Assembly: GCA_964604875.1 (NCBI GenBank)
Contig: CAZSAC010000050.1
Span: 1 to 9,864, forward strand
Source: JAVVSR01 sp964604875
GTDB taxonomy: Bacteria > Bacillota > Clostridia > Christensenellales > CAG-917
DNA length: 9,864 nucleotides
Reading direction: 5' to 3'
Below the pieces are notes generated by a model, which saw only the letters and a list, made by a program, of their open reading frames with translations, had not been told where the DNA came from and did no database searches. The stretch's first letter is position 1, and each line of letters starts with the position of its first letter. Below, one piece after another: positions 1 to 6,694 of this stretch. The translations under genes and the position numbers were made by a program.

Positions 1-26
1 AACGCCTCTCATAACAGAGAGGCGTT
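1..26. terminator. Hairpin terminator at left edge, downstream of the metallophosphoesterase gene
   Basis: A perfect 10-bp inverted repeat (1-10 with 17-26) encloses a 6-base loop. On the plus strand it is followed at once by a T-run (25-29), so it would terminate a plus-strand gene entering from the left. On the minus strand it lies immediately after the stop codon of the metallophosphoesterase. Only two T's of the minus-strand tract fall inside the window, so its use as a bidirectional terminator for the minus operon is likely but not fully visible. Confidence 0.85.
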
Positions 27-30
27 TTTC

Positions 31-1050
31 TTATAAATCCATACTGCGGATATGCGTTATATCTAAGTTTCCTTTTTCGTCAACCTCAAAAACCGTACCG
101 CCTCGTTGAGTATTCTTTTTCTTAATTCCGATATACGCCATATAATCAATACTCATCGGATATGACAACCTAATACCCTTATAGGTTAGGGAAATTGTAT
201 TTAAATGGTCGTGCCCGAAAAACATCGCCTTCGTCGACCCGAGGTTTACCATATCTTCAAATATATGCGTCGGGCGAGTTTTAGGATAGCCGAAATAGTT
301 GTCTTTTTCACCTACAAAGCCACAATGATAAGTCACCTCGTCACTACCCAAATAGCATTTTTGCCACGCCTCATAAAACTCTTTTATTGGAATGTGCATA
401 AACGCAAAAGATGGAATAATCATATCCTTATTGACTGATAAACGCTTCATTTCGCTTTTATACCACTCAATTTGATTGTCGTGGACGTGGTCAAAACCGC
501 TGTAAAAGCCTTTACCTATATACATATTGCTGTCTAAAAAAACTAAGGCGTCGACGTCCTGCTTGTCCTCGGTTTTAAGCTTTATTATATAATTTCCACA
601 CCCGTCGATGTTTGGGTTCCCTTTTTGGAAAATGCAATATTTTCCCCTGCTATATATATCGGCAAGTTGTGGTTTTTTGGTGATACTGCTTTTTTCTTGG
701 TCGTGATTGCCAAACACAAAACACCACGGAATTTCAAACTTTTCCATAAAATCAGAGACAAATTGGCTTTGCTTTTTGTTGTTTGCAGACCCCGATATAA
801 TTGCGATAGGATATACCATATCGCCTAAAACAATGATTAAATCCGGCTGAACCTTTTCAACCGTTTTTATGATTGCTTCCTGCGCCAACATATCCTTTTT
901 TCTGCCGATTGCCGAACACGAAAAATGAAAGTCGGTTAAAAGAAGAATCTTAAACCTTGTCCCGTTGGGAATAATAAACGAATTATATCCGTCAGAATCC
1001 ATGAACGGAGCTAGTCCTCTGTTTGTTATTTTTTTTGATAATATTTCCAT
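31..1050 (-). CDS. Calcineurin-like metallophosphoesterase
   Basis: This is a 339-residue cytoplasmic phosphoesterase with a complete set of metallophosphoesterase metal-site motifs in the right order: D40-x-H42 (TDFHF), GD at 76-77 (GDMV), GNHD at 114-117, H219 (FMHIP) and GHDH at 279-282. These ligands normally hold a dinuclear metal centre that hydrolyses phosphomono- or diesters. There is no signal peptide or membrane segment. The overall layout resembles bacterial and fungal Dcr2/purple-acid-phosphatase-like proteins, but the substrate cannot be read from the sequence. The ATG shares its A with the stop codon of the upstream transporter (TAATG) and has no strong ribosome binding site of its own, so translation is probably coupled. 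As the last gene of the operon it may dephosphorylate a product of the pathway; that role is inference. Confidence 0.9.
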   Translation of the reverse strand: MEILSKKITNRGLAPFMDSDGYNSFIIPNGTRFKILLLTDFHFSCSAIGRKKDMLAQEAIIKTVEKVQPDLIIVLGDMVYPIAIISGSANNKKQSQFVSDFMEKFEIPWCFVFGNHDQEKSSITKKPQLADIYSRGKYCIFQKGNPNIDGCGNYIIKLKTEDKQDVDALVFLDSNMYIGKGFYSGFDHVHDNQIEWYKSEMKRLSVNKDMIIPSFAFMHIPIKEFYEAWQKCYLGSDEVTYHCGFVGEKDNYFGYPKTRPTHIFEDMVNLGSTKAMFFGHDHLNTISLTYKGIRLSYPMSIDYMAYIGIKKKNTQRGGTVFEVDEKGNLDITHIRSMDL

Positions 1051-2624
1051 TATACTTTTTTGGCTTTGCCGTATAACTCTGCAATTAAAGCGTCTCGTTC
1101 GGCAAGCTCTTGTTTAGTAAGCGTGGTTAATCCGTCCTCTTTTTCTTCGTCAATAAAATATCTTATACGGCTTAGTTTCTTATTTGTTAGTTTAAACTTA
1201 AACGACGCAAATAATGCTACCGCTATGAAAATCACTATGAAAACTCCCATAACAACTCTTATGGCAACAAGCGCGCTATCCGGTTGAGGTTGATAGAAGG
1301 TCGGGTCGGAGCTGGTGTTTTCAATATAGCCTGCCGCGCCTATAAGCCAACCGACTAAGCCGACGCCAAACGCACCCGCCAGCTTTCTGACAAGCGTCAT
1401 CATACCGCTATAGGTACCCGTATCCCGTTTGCCTGTCGCCATCTCGCCAACGTCAACAGTGTCCGGGAAAATAATCCAAGGCATCATTTGCGCGCCGCCG
1501 AAGCCAAGCCCCATAATTGCCGCCGTGATAGGCACTAATATCGGGGGCGCCCACGAGGGAGAAATTACCGCCAAAAGGATACCGCCCAAAATATAGAAAG
1601 GTAAACCCATTCTAAAGGCGAATTGTTTGCTTTTTTTGTCCATCATTATTCTTGCCAGAGGGAACGCAACCACCGCCGAAACCATCATCGGCGCAATAAT
1701 AAACAAGGATGAAAAGTTCATACCGAAAAGCTTATAGCCGTGCCAAACGTCTGTTGCGTAATAAACCGCAAGCGCGGATATCATATCCATACACATAAAC
1801 GCCGAGGCATACATACAAATATGCCAACGGTAAGAACGGTTCTTATAAGGCTCGATATAGTTTTTCAAAAATTGCTTTGAATTAAATTTTTCTTTTGGGG
1901 TTGTTTCCTTAATACGCTCCTTAACCCAAATGGCGCAAATAACTAAGCCCCCACCAAACAACGTCCCAAAAAGCAACGATATTGTCAGCCAAAACGCCGT
2001 CGGTGACAAGGTAGGGATAAACAGATATCCGTCCGCGCTTATAAGCGCCTCGACAAACGCAAGCGGTAATACATACGCCAAACCCGACGCCGCCGCAGCA
2101 AAAACCAATTTAACTGTATTTGCGCTGTTTCTTTGTCTAAAGGACGGAGAGATATCGCTTGCCATAGCGCAATACGGCACCTGCGTAACTGTCGAACAGG
2201 TATTCCATAAAAGATACATTACGACGATATATACCAAAAAACCGTTTTCGCTCATTCCCCAGCTTCGCACAGGGAGAAAAACAAGAAAGATGCAAAAGAA
2301 AAGCGATATGCCTCCCCAAAACATCCACGGACGCCTTCTGCCGTACTTTGAGCGCGTGTTATCGGTTAAAAAGCCCATAACGGGGTCGGTAACTGCGTCC
2401 CAAATTTTTGCAACCATCATAATTGTAGACGCAACGGCAATCTTTAAGCCCATAGTTGTCATATATTTCAGCATTACGCAAGACATCATCGCAACGCCGC
2501 CGCCGTCCATAAAGGCGCCAATGCCGTAACAAATTTTTTCTTTCAGCGGAACTCTGTCCTCGGGGCGGTCGCAAGGTTGCTGACTACCTTCAGCCTGAAT
2601 GGTTACATCGTTTTTTTCTTCCAT
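1050..2624 (-). CDS. GPH-family (MelB-like) cation:solute symporter
   Basis: This is a 524-residue polytopic membrane protein of the glycoside-pentoside-hexuronide family within the MFS. Numbered from the chosen start, it has a charged N-terminal tail of about 25 residues and then about 12 hydrophobic segments. Hallmarks are WDAVTDP at 75-81, whose Asp76 and Asp80 have the four-residue spacing of the Na+/H+-site aspartates of MelB, followed by the loop RSKYGRRRPW (91-100). A second signature (PWIIFPDTVDVGE followed by TGKRDTG) lies in the C-terminal half. The frame is open upstream to an ATG at 2711, but that start would overlap the preceding gene by 70 bp. The ATG at 2624 has AAGGAAG six bases upstream and is preferred. 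It sits 17 bp after the glycyl radical enzyme and overlaps the phosphoesterase start, so all three are one operon. Family members carry sugars, glycosides, uronides or sulfosugars; the actual substrate is unknown. Confidence 0.9.
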   Translation of the reverse strand: MEEKNDVTIQAEGSQQPCDRPEDRVPLKEKICYGIGAFMDGGGVAMMSCVMLKYMTTMGLKIAVASTIMMVAKIWDAVTDPVMGFLTDNTRSKYGRRRPWMFWGGISLFFCIFLVFLPVRSWGMSENGFLVYIVVMYLLWNTCSTVTQVPYCAMASDISPSFRQRNSANTVKLVFAAAASGLAYVLPLAFVEALISADGYLFIPTLSPTAFWLTISLLFGTLFGGGLVICAIWVKERIKETTPKEKFNSKQFLKNYIEPYKNRSYRWHICMYASAFMCMDMISALAVYYATDVWHGYKLFGMNFSSLFIIAPMMVSAVVAFPLARIMMDKKSKQFAFRMGLPFYILGGILLAVISPSWAPPILVPITAAIMGLGFGGAQMMPWIIFPDTVDVGEMATGKRDTGTYSGMMTLVRKLAGAFGVGLVGWLIGAAGYIENTSSDPTFYQPQPDSALVAIRVVMGVFIVIFIAVALFASFKFKLTNKKLSRIRYFIDEEKEDGLTTLTKQELAERDALIAELYGKAKKV

Positions 2625-2641
2625 AGTATACTTCCTTTTGT

Positions 2642-5600
2642 TTATGCGTAACAGGTACGATTGATAATAACTTTCTTTAAATCGTCGGAAAGCTCGTTGA
2701 AATAAGAACAATATCCCGCAACACGCACCATTAGGTATTTGTATTTATCGGGATTATTATATGCGTCTATAAGTAAATCCCTGCTTATTACGTTGGGTTG
2801 GAACTGCATACCTCCCTCCGTTAAGAAGGTAAATATGATTTGCCCTAAGTTGTCAATGCCCTCTTCACCGGGGAAAAGCGCGCTGTCAATATGTAGAGTT
2901 GCCGTCGTGCCGTTGGGGGCAAAATGCTCCCAATCTATTTGACACATCGAATTTAAGGAGGACAGCAAGTCTGATTCTTCCATTCCATAATGGTTGGTGA
3001 TGCTGTTGGCAAGAGGTACGCCTTTTTTCCTTCCCGACGGCAACGCCTGAACCTTTAAGCCGTATCTATCGTTGACGTTTAGGGCGTAATAGCCAGCAGT
3101 ATAGGAGGCGCGTCTGGGTCCGTTGTAAGGCACTTGGTTTAATGCGTTGACATAAACCTCTAAAGCAACGTTTACCCACCTTGCAGGCTCGGAACTGCTG
3201 TCATCGCCGAACTTTGGCAACGCTAAAATATCCATATATAAAGCCTGATGCTCATCTCCCTCAAAGTTTGCGTCAATAGCATTTATCATATCCTGCATTG
3301 TATATTTTTTCTGTTTAAACACCAGCTCGTTTATTGCAAACAAGCTGTCGCCGACGTCAACAATTCCAACTGCTTGAATACCGCTTGTATTATAGTCGCA
3401 ACCGCCCTCGTATGCGTCCAAGCCTCTTTCCAAGCAACCCTTGAACAAGGACGACGCCAAAGGCGTGGTAAAGTATCGCGCCAACTGCCACTCAATATTC
3501 TGTTGGTCTGTCAAAACTTCTGTGGCAAGCTTATTTAGGCTTGCCTGCATACGCTCGATAAGCACCTCCATATTTTGCGGCGGGTCATAGATATACATAC
3601 CTTTTTTGATATGGCGTTTCTCAATTTTTTTAGCGTGATGCTTGCATATTGCGCGGCAATACGGACATTTTTTGAACCGTCCGAAAGAATATTCGATAAC
3701 ACGGGTAACAACGTGCTGAAGATATTCTTTATTCGTATAATTCCAAAGCTCGTGCGTTTGCCCTTTTATTGCTTGTAGCATTGGCAAAACCACGTTCATA
3801 TTTGCGCTGTCGGTATTACCGAAATGGTCGTTTGACGCCACAGGCTCCACGCACCCGACGATAGGATAATCTCTCACGTTTTCCAACGTAGTGATATGGC
3901 GGTGAGGTATCGCCTTAAAATATTCCTCGTCGGAGAACATTTCGGGCATCGGACAACCATTAATATAAATCTCCGCCAAACGGTTTAGATATTTTTTGGG
4001 GCTGTTTTTGTTTATCCTTGCGCACATATTTATCGCCAACGGCTGAAGCTCGCACGCGTCTATCAGCATATAGGTGATATCGTTTGTTGCATCGTTGCCG
4101 TTGCGGTCGCACCCGCCAAAGGTCAAAGCTTGGTCGGTCGATAAGGTTTCAAAAAGCTTGGCAACGTTCAAAAGAGAATCGCCGTCGTTGACTAAAATCG
4201 CCTCGTCCATCTTTAGGACGAAAAGCATAATAAGCTCCCTCGCTTTTTCATATGTAGTCCTTCCCTCTTCAATATCCTTTTTGTAATATGGATATAAAAT
4301 TTGGTCTATTCTGCCAAATGAAACTGCGTTTTCATAGGCTTCTTGACATATCGCAATATGCAAAAATACCATACTCTGTATAGCCTCGTGCAATGTTTCG
4401 GCAGGGTATCGGGGAACTTTCTTACATATTCGAGCCATTTCCAATAGCTCGGCTTTTCTGTCTGCGTTGGTTTCCTCCTCGGCTTGTTTGGACAACTCGG
4501 CAGAGTATCTGTCCGCCCAATCCGCCAAAGCCTCTAAACACATTATCGCGCCGTTATAAAAATTCTTGTTGTTTTCAGGCTTTTCTATGGCGATTTGCTT
4601 TATTTCTTCAATAAGCCCCGTTGTGCCCTTTTCCATAATAACGTTATAATTGGGGATAAAGTGCGCAATCGCAGCCATATTATTTTGGAAGCCCGCAATC
4701 ATCTCGGACGACCGCCCGAGCATCTTTAACAAATCCTTAAATTTTGGATTAACCTTACCAAGCAAGCTCTTTTTCCACCAGAACGGGAAAATGCGTGTAT
4801 AGAAGTATAACCTGTCTTTGAACGGGATTTTAAAGGCAACGGGAGTCTGGTGATTTACCTTATACAAAAAAGATATATCCAATACGCCGTACTGCTCCTC
4901 CCAAACCTGTCCACCAACACGCTTGTCTGAGAAATTGCCTACCAGAAGCTCCCCCGGATAAATTGTAACGGTTTTATTTTCCAAAACGTATTTAAGCCTT
5001 TTTGAGCGATGTATAGGCGTAGGCTCGGAAAAGCCGTTTTTGCGGTAAAATTTGGTTTTAAGCTTGGATACTTCAATACTAAGCGAACGCCCCGCCTCTC
5101 GTTGGTCGTTTTGAATGTTAAGCACGCGTTGCGGAAAGACAGTTTTTCTTCTGACTGTGTCTGCGTCCACGTTAAAGGCTTTTATACCCGCCTTTCTAAA
5201 GGCTTCCAATCCATGTTTTAAGGATTCCTCCGCTGATTGAGGCGTAATGTTTAATTTTTCAATTTGTAATCCGAATTTGTCTGCCTTTTCTTCATACATA
5301 TTGTGATATTTTAAAAGCTCAATGGAATCGTAACCGATAGATTTTAAAAGCTCGACAGCCTTACCGATGCAAGCGTCGCCATCGTTTAGATTTGGCACCA
5401 TAACCATTCTAAAATGAATTTTTGCTTTGGTAGCCAAAAGCTTTTGAAGATTTTCTAATATAAGCTCAGTTCCGACGCCCGTAAGCTTTTTATGAAGGTC
5501 AGGGTCGCCAACTGCCTTAAAATCTACAAAAAAGTCGTCGATATAGGGCAAAAGTTTTTCTATCGTACTCCACGGCGCGTTCAGTGTGGTTTCCGCCGCA

Positions 5601-5953
5601 ATATGAATACCTAAGTTTTTGATTTGCTTTGCCAAGTCTTCCAAAGCGTCGGCGTTTTGCAAAAAGGGCTCTCCCCCCGAAAACGTAACACCGCCGTTGG
5701 TATGAGCGTAAAACTTTTTATCCCTTGACACAATATCCAACACCTTTTCAATTGAATGATTAGCGTCGATTATCGGGTTGGGAGAAAAATCCAAAGCCTC
5801 CGGATTTTGACACCACCGACATCTAAGACCGCAGCCTCTGAAAAATATTGTCGTTCTCAGCCCTGCGCCGTCGTGGACACAAGTCCGCAGAATTTTTACA
5901 ATACATAGCTTCGATTCCGTTGGCGAAACTAAATCCTTTTTAATCTTTTCCAT
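2642..5953 (-). CDS. Fused glycyl radical enzyme activase and glycyl radical enzyme
   Basis: One 1103-residue reading frame carries two normally separate proteins. Residues 1 to about 268 are a radical-SAM activating enzyme: CX3CX2C at C41/C45/C48 for the [4Fe-4S] cluster, FSGGEP at 91-96 for SAM binding, a DFK motif at 144-146, and RMVMVPNLND at 182-191. Residues about 270-1103 are a full-length glycyl radical enzyme, with the expected N-terminal region (GELLVGN, 334-340), the thiyl-radical motif GCVEP (C701, with E703 as likely general base) and the glycyl loop RVAGY (radical Gly1080), ending NRT near the C-terminus. GCVEP is typical of dehydratase, C-N lyase and decarboxylase GREs rather than pyruvate formate-lyase. 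The substrate is not identifiable. No ATG occurs in frame between residues 220 and 410, so separate translation of the second half is unlikely. GGAGGAAGG precedes the ATG. The protein should be cytosolic and oxygen-sensitive. An extra Cys/His cluster lies at 763-773. Confidence 0.9.
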   Translation of the reverse strand: MEKIKKDLVSPTESKLCIVKILRTCVHDGAGLRTTIFFRGCGLRCRWCQNPEALDFSPNPIIDANHSIEKVLDIVSRDKKFYAHTNGGVTFSGGEPFLQNADALEDLAKQIKNLGIHIAAETTLNAPWSTIEKLLPYIDDFFVDFKAVGDPDLHKKLTGVGTELILENLQKLLATKAKIHFRMVMVPNLNDGDACIGKAVELLKSIGYDSIELLKYHNMYEEKADKFGLQIEKLNITPQSAEESLKHGLEAFRKAGIKAFNVDADTVRRKTVFPQRVLNIQNDQREAGRSLSIEVSKLKTKFYRKNGFSEPTPIHRSKRLKYVLENKTVTIYPGELLVGNFSDKRVGGQVWEEQYGVLDISFLYKVNHQTPVAFKIPFKDRLYFYTRIFPFWWKKSLLGKVNPKFKDLLKMLGRSSEMIAGFQNNMAAIAHFIPNYNVIMEKGTTGLIEEIKQIAIEKPENNKNFYNGAIMCLEALADWADRYSAELSKQAEEETNADRKAELLEMARICKKVPRYPAETLHEAIQSMVFLHIAICQEAYENAVSFGRIDQILYPYYKKDIEEGRTTYEKARELIMLFVLKMDEAILVNDGDSLLNVAKLFETLSTDQALTFGGCDRNGNDATNDITYMLIDACELQPLAINMCARINKNSPKKYLNRLAEIYINGCPMPEMFSDEEYFKAIPHRHITTLENVRDYPIVGCVEPVASNDHFGNTDSANMNVVLPMLQAIKGQTHELWNYTNKEYLQHVVTRVIEYSFGRFKKCPYCRAICKHHAKKIEKRHIKKGMYIYDPPQNMEVLIERMQASLNKLATEVLTDQQNIEWQLARYFTTPLASSLFKGCLERGLDAYEGGCDYNTSGIQAVGIVDVGDSLFAINELVFKQKKYTMQDMINAIDANFEGDEHQALYMDILALPKFGDDSSSEPARWVNVALEVYVNALNQVPYNGPRRASYTAGYYALNVNDRYGLKVQALPSGRKKGVPLANSITNHYGMEESDLLSSLNSMCQIDWEHFAPNGTTATLHIDSALFPGEEGIDNLGQIIFTFLTEGGMQFQPNVISRDLLIDAYNNPDKYKYLMVRVAGYCSYFNELSDDLKKVIINRTCYA

Positions 5954-5988
5954 ACCTTCCTCCAGAAAACCACATAATAATTAGTCCT

Positions 5989-6018
5989 ATCTTAACATAG
6001 TATTAAAATATATGTCAA
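5989..6018 (-). promoter_or_regulatory. Promoter of the glycyl radical enzyme operon
   Basis: On the minus strand a perfect -35 TTGACA (6018-6013) is followed after 18 bases by TAAGAT (5994-5989), which is preceded by TG in the extended -10 position. Initiation would fall near 5982, giving a leader of about 28 bases that includes the strong GGAGGAAGG ribosome binding site. No riboswitch or operator is evident in this short leader. Confidence 0.6.
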
Positions 6019-6047
6019 GGTTTGGTTTGAAATACACTTTTTCTAAG

Positions 6048-6076
6048 TTGCTAAAAACATACAACTGTGATAAAAT
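6048..6076 (+). promoter_or_regulatory. Promoter of the thiamine pyrophosphokinase gene, possibly leaderless
   Basis: TTGCTA (6048-6053) is separated by exactly 17 bases from TAAAAT (6071-6076), which carries an extended -10 TGA just upstream. The ATG at 6083 is where transcription would be expected to start, so the message may have no 5' leader. A weaker alternative is TTGAAA (6027-6032) with TAAAAA (6052-6057), at a 19-base spacing. Confidence 0.5.
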
Positions 6077-6082
6077 AAGTTT

Positions 6083-6691
6083 ATGAAAATCGCTTTAATC
6101 CTAAACTCTCCCAGCCCTATTGCCCAAATAACCGAGGAAAATATCGTATGCGCCGACGGTGGCTATCGCCATATTCAAGACATAACGCCAATCGCCATCG
6201 TGGGGGATTTCGACAGTTTAAATAGGCTCTCTACACCCTTGCCGAAAATGATACGAATTATTGAACATCCCGTGGAAAAAAACTGCACCGACGGTGAGCT
6301 TGCGCTCCGCTATTGCGCCGAAAATTTTCCGGTGGAAGAAATTGTCATATACGGCGCGCTTGATGGCAAGCTTGAGCACATTTTGGGGAATTTAGCTTTA
6401 TTAAAAATTGCAAAAAATCTTGGCATATGCGCAAAAATCAAAGAAAAAACGGCGGAAATATATCTTATCGACAAGGACGTAACGCTTTCGACAAATGTCG
6501 GGGACAGCCTTTCCATATTGCCTTACGGCGGAAAAGCGGTGGTAAAAAATAGTGAAGGCTTGTATTATCCTTTGCTAAATTTAACCCTTTCCCCCGACGA
6601 CACGAGAGGCATTTCAAACGTCGCAGTCGACAAAAAAATACACCTCACCGTTGATTTCGGCGAGGTGCTGGTAATTCATTATTTTAACTGA
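6083..6691 (+). CDS. Thiamine pyrophosphokinase
   Basis: This 202-residue cytosolic enzyme transfers pyrophosphate from ATP to thiamine, making the cofactor TPP directly from salvaged vitamin. Family motifs appear in order: ADGG at 24-27, GDFDS at 41-45, KNCTDGELAL at 66-75 (the metal/ATP-binding TDxE region), GALDGKLEHILGN at 91-103 (the usual GGRxDH segment, here with Glu in place of Asp), and GLYYPL plus GISN (176-179) in the C-terminal thiamine-binding domain. Length is normal for bacterial members. The start is fixed by the ADGG motif lying close to the N-terminus, but no Shine-Dalgarno sequence precedes it, unlike nearly every other gene here. It converges on the thiamine transporter gene with 3 bp between stop codons, so uptake and activation of thiamine are encoded side by side. 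Only the transporter has a TPP riboswitch. The symbol is left blank because names vary (thiN, tnr3). Confidence 0.92.
   Translation: MKIALILNSPSPIAQITEENIVCADGGYRHIQDITPIAIVGDFDSLNRLSTPLPKMIRIIEHPVEKNCTDGELALRYCAENFPVEEIVIYGALDGKLEHILGNLALLKIAKNLGICAKIKEKTAEIYLIDKDVTLSTNVGDSLSILPYGGKAVVKNSEGLYYPLLNLTLSPDDTRGISNVAVDKKIHLTVDFGEVLVIHYFN
6632..6667 (-). terminator. Terminator of the ThiT-like gene, inside the thiamine pyrophosphokinase coding region
   Basis: Reading the minus strand, CACCTC, a mismatch, then CGG/CCG and GAGGTG form a 6+3 bp stem (6667-6662 with 6646-6641, and 6660-6658 with 6650-6648) with a 7-base loop. It is followed after two bases by seven T's (6638-6632). It lies 28 bases past the stop codon of the transporter gene, antisense to the last codons of the convergent kinase gene. 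The match to an intrinsic terminator is good apart from the one mismatch and the two-base gap before the T-run. Confidence 0.65.
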
Positions 6692-6694
6692 TTT

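Noticed and set aside
1930..2529. Plus-strand open frame of 199 codons
   Set aside because: It is fully antisense to the GPH symporter gene, whose protein has clear family motifs. The plus-strand product has no recognisable domain and no ribosome binding site.
2359..2574. Minus-strand open frames at 2137-2328 and 2359-2574
   Set aside because: They are out-of-frame readings of the symporter gene on the same strand and give arginine-rich nonsense proteins.
2625..2711. Upstream extension of the symporter gene to an ATG at 2711
   Set aside because: It would overlap the end of the glycyl radical enzyme by 70 bp and add a basic tail not typical of the family. The ATG at 2624 has a well-placed AAGGAAG.
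3248..3538. Several plus-strand open frames of 67-96 codons within 2739-5221
   Set aside because: All are antisense to the glycyl radical enzyme gene, share no motif with known proteins and lack start signals.
5123..5125. Internal GTG (residue 277) as a separate start for the glycyl radical enzyme half
   Set aside because: No purine-rich ribosome binding site stands before it, no ATG lies nearby, and there is no stop codon between the two halves. Independent initiation remains possible but unsupported.
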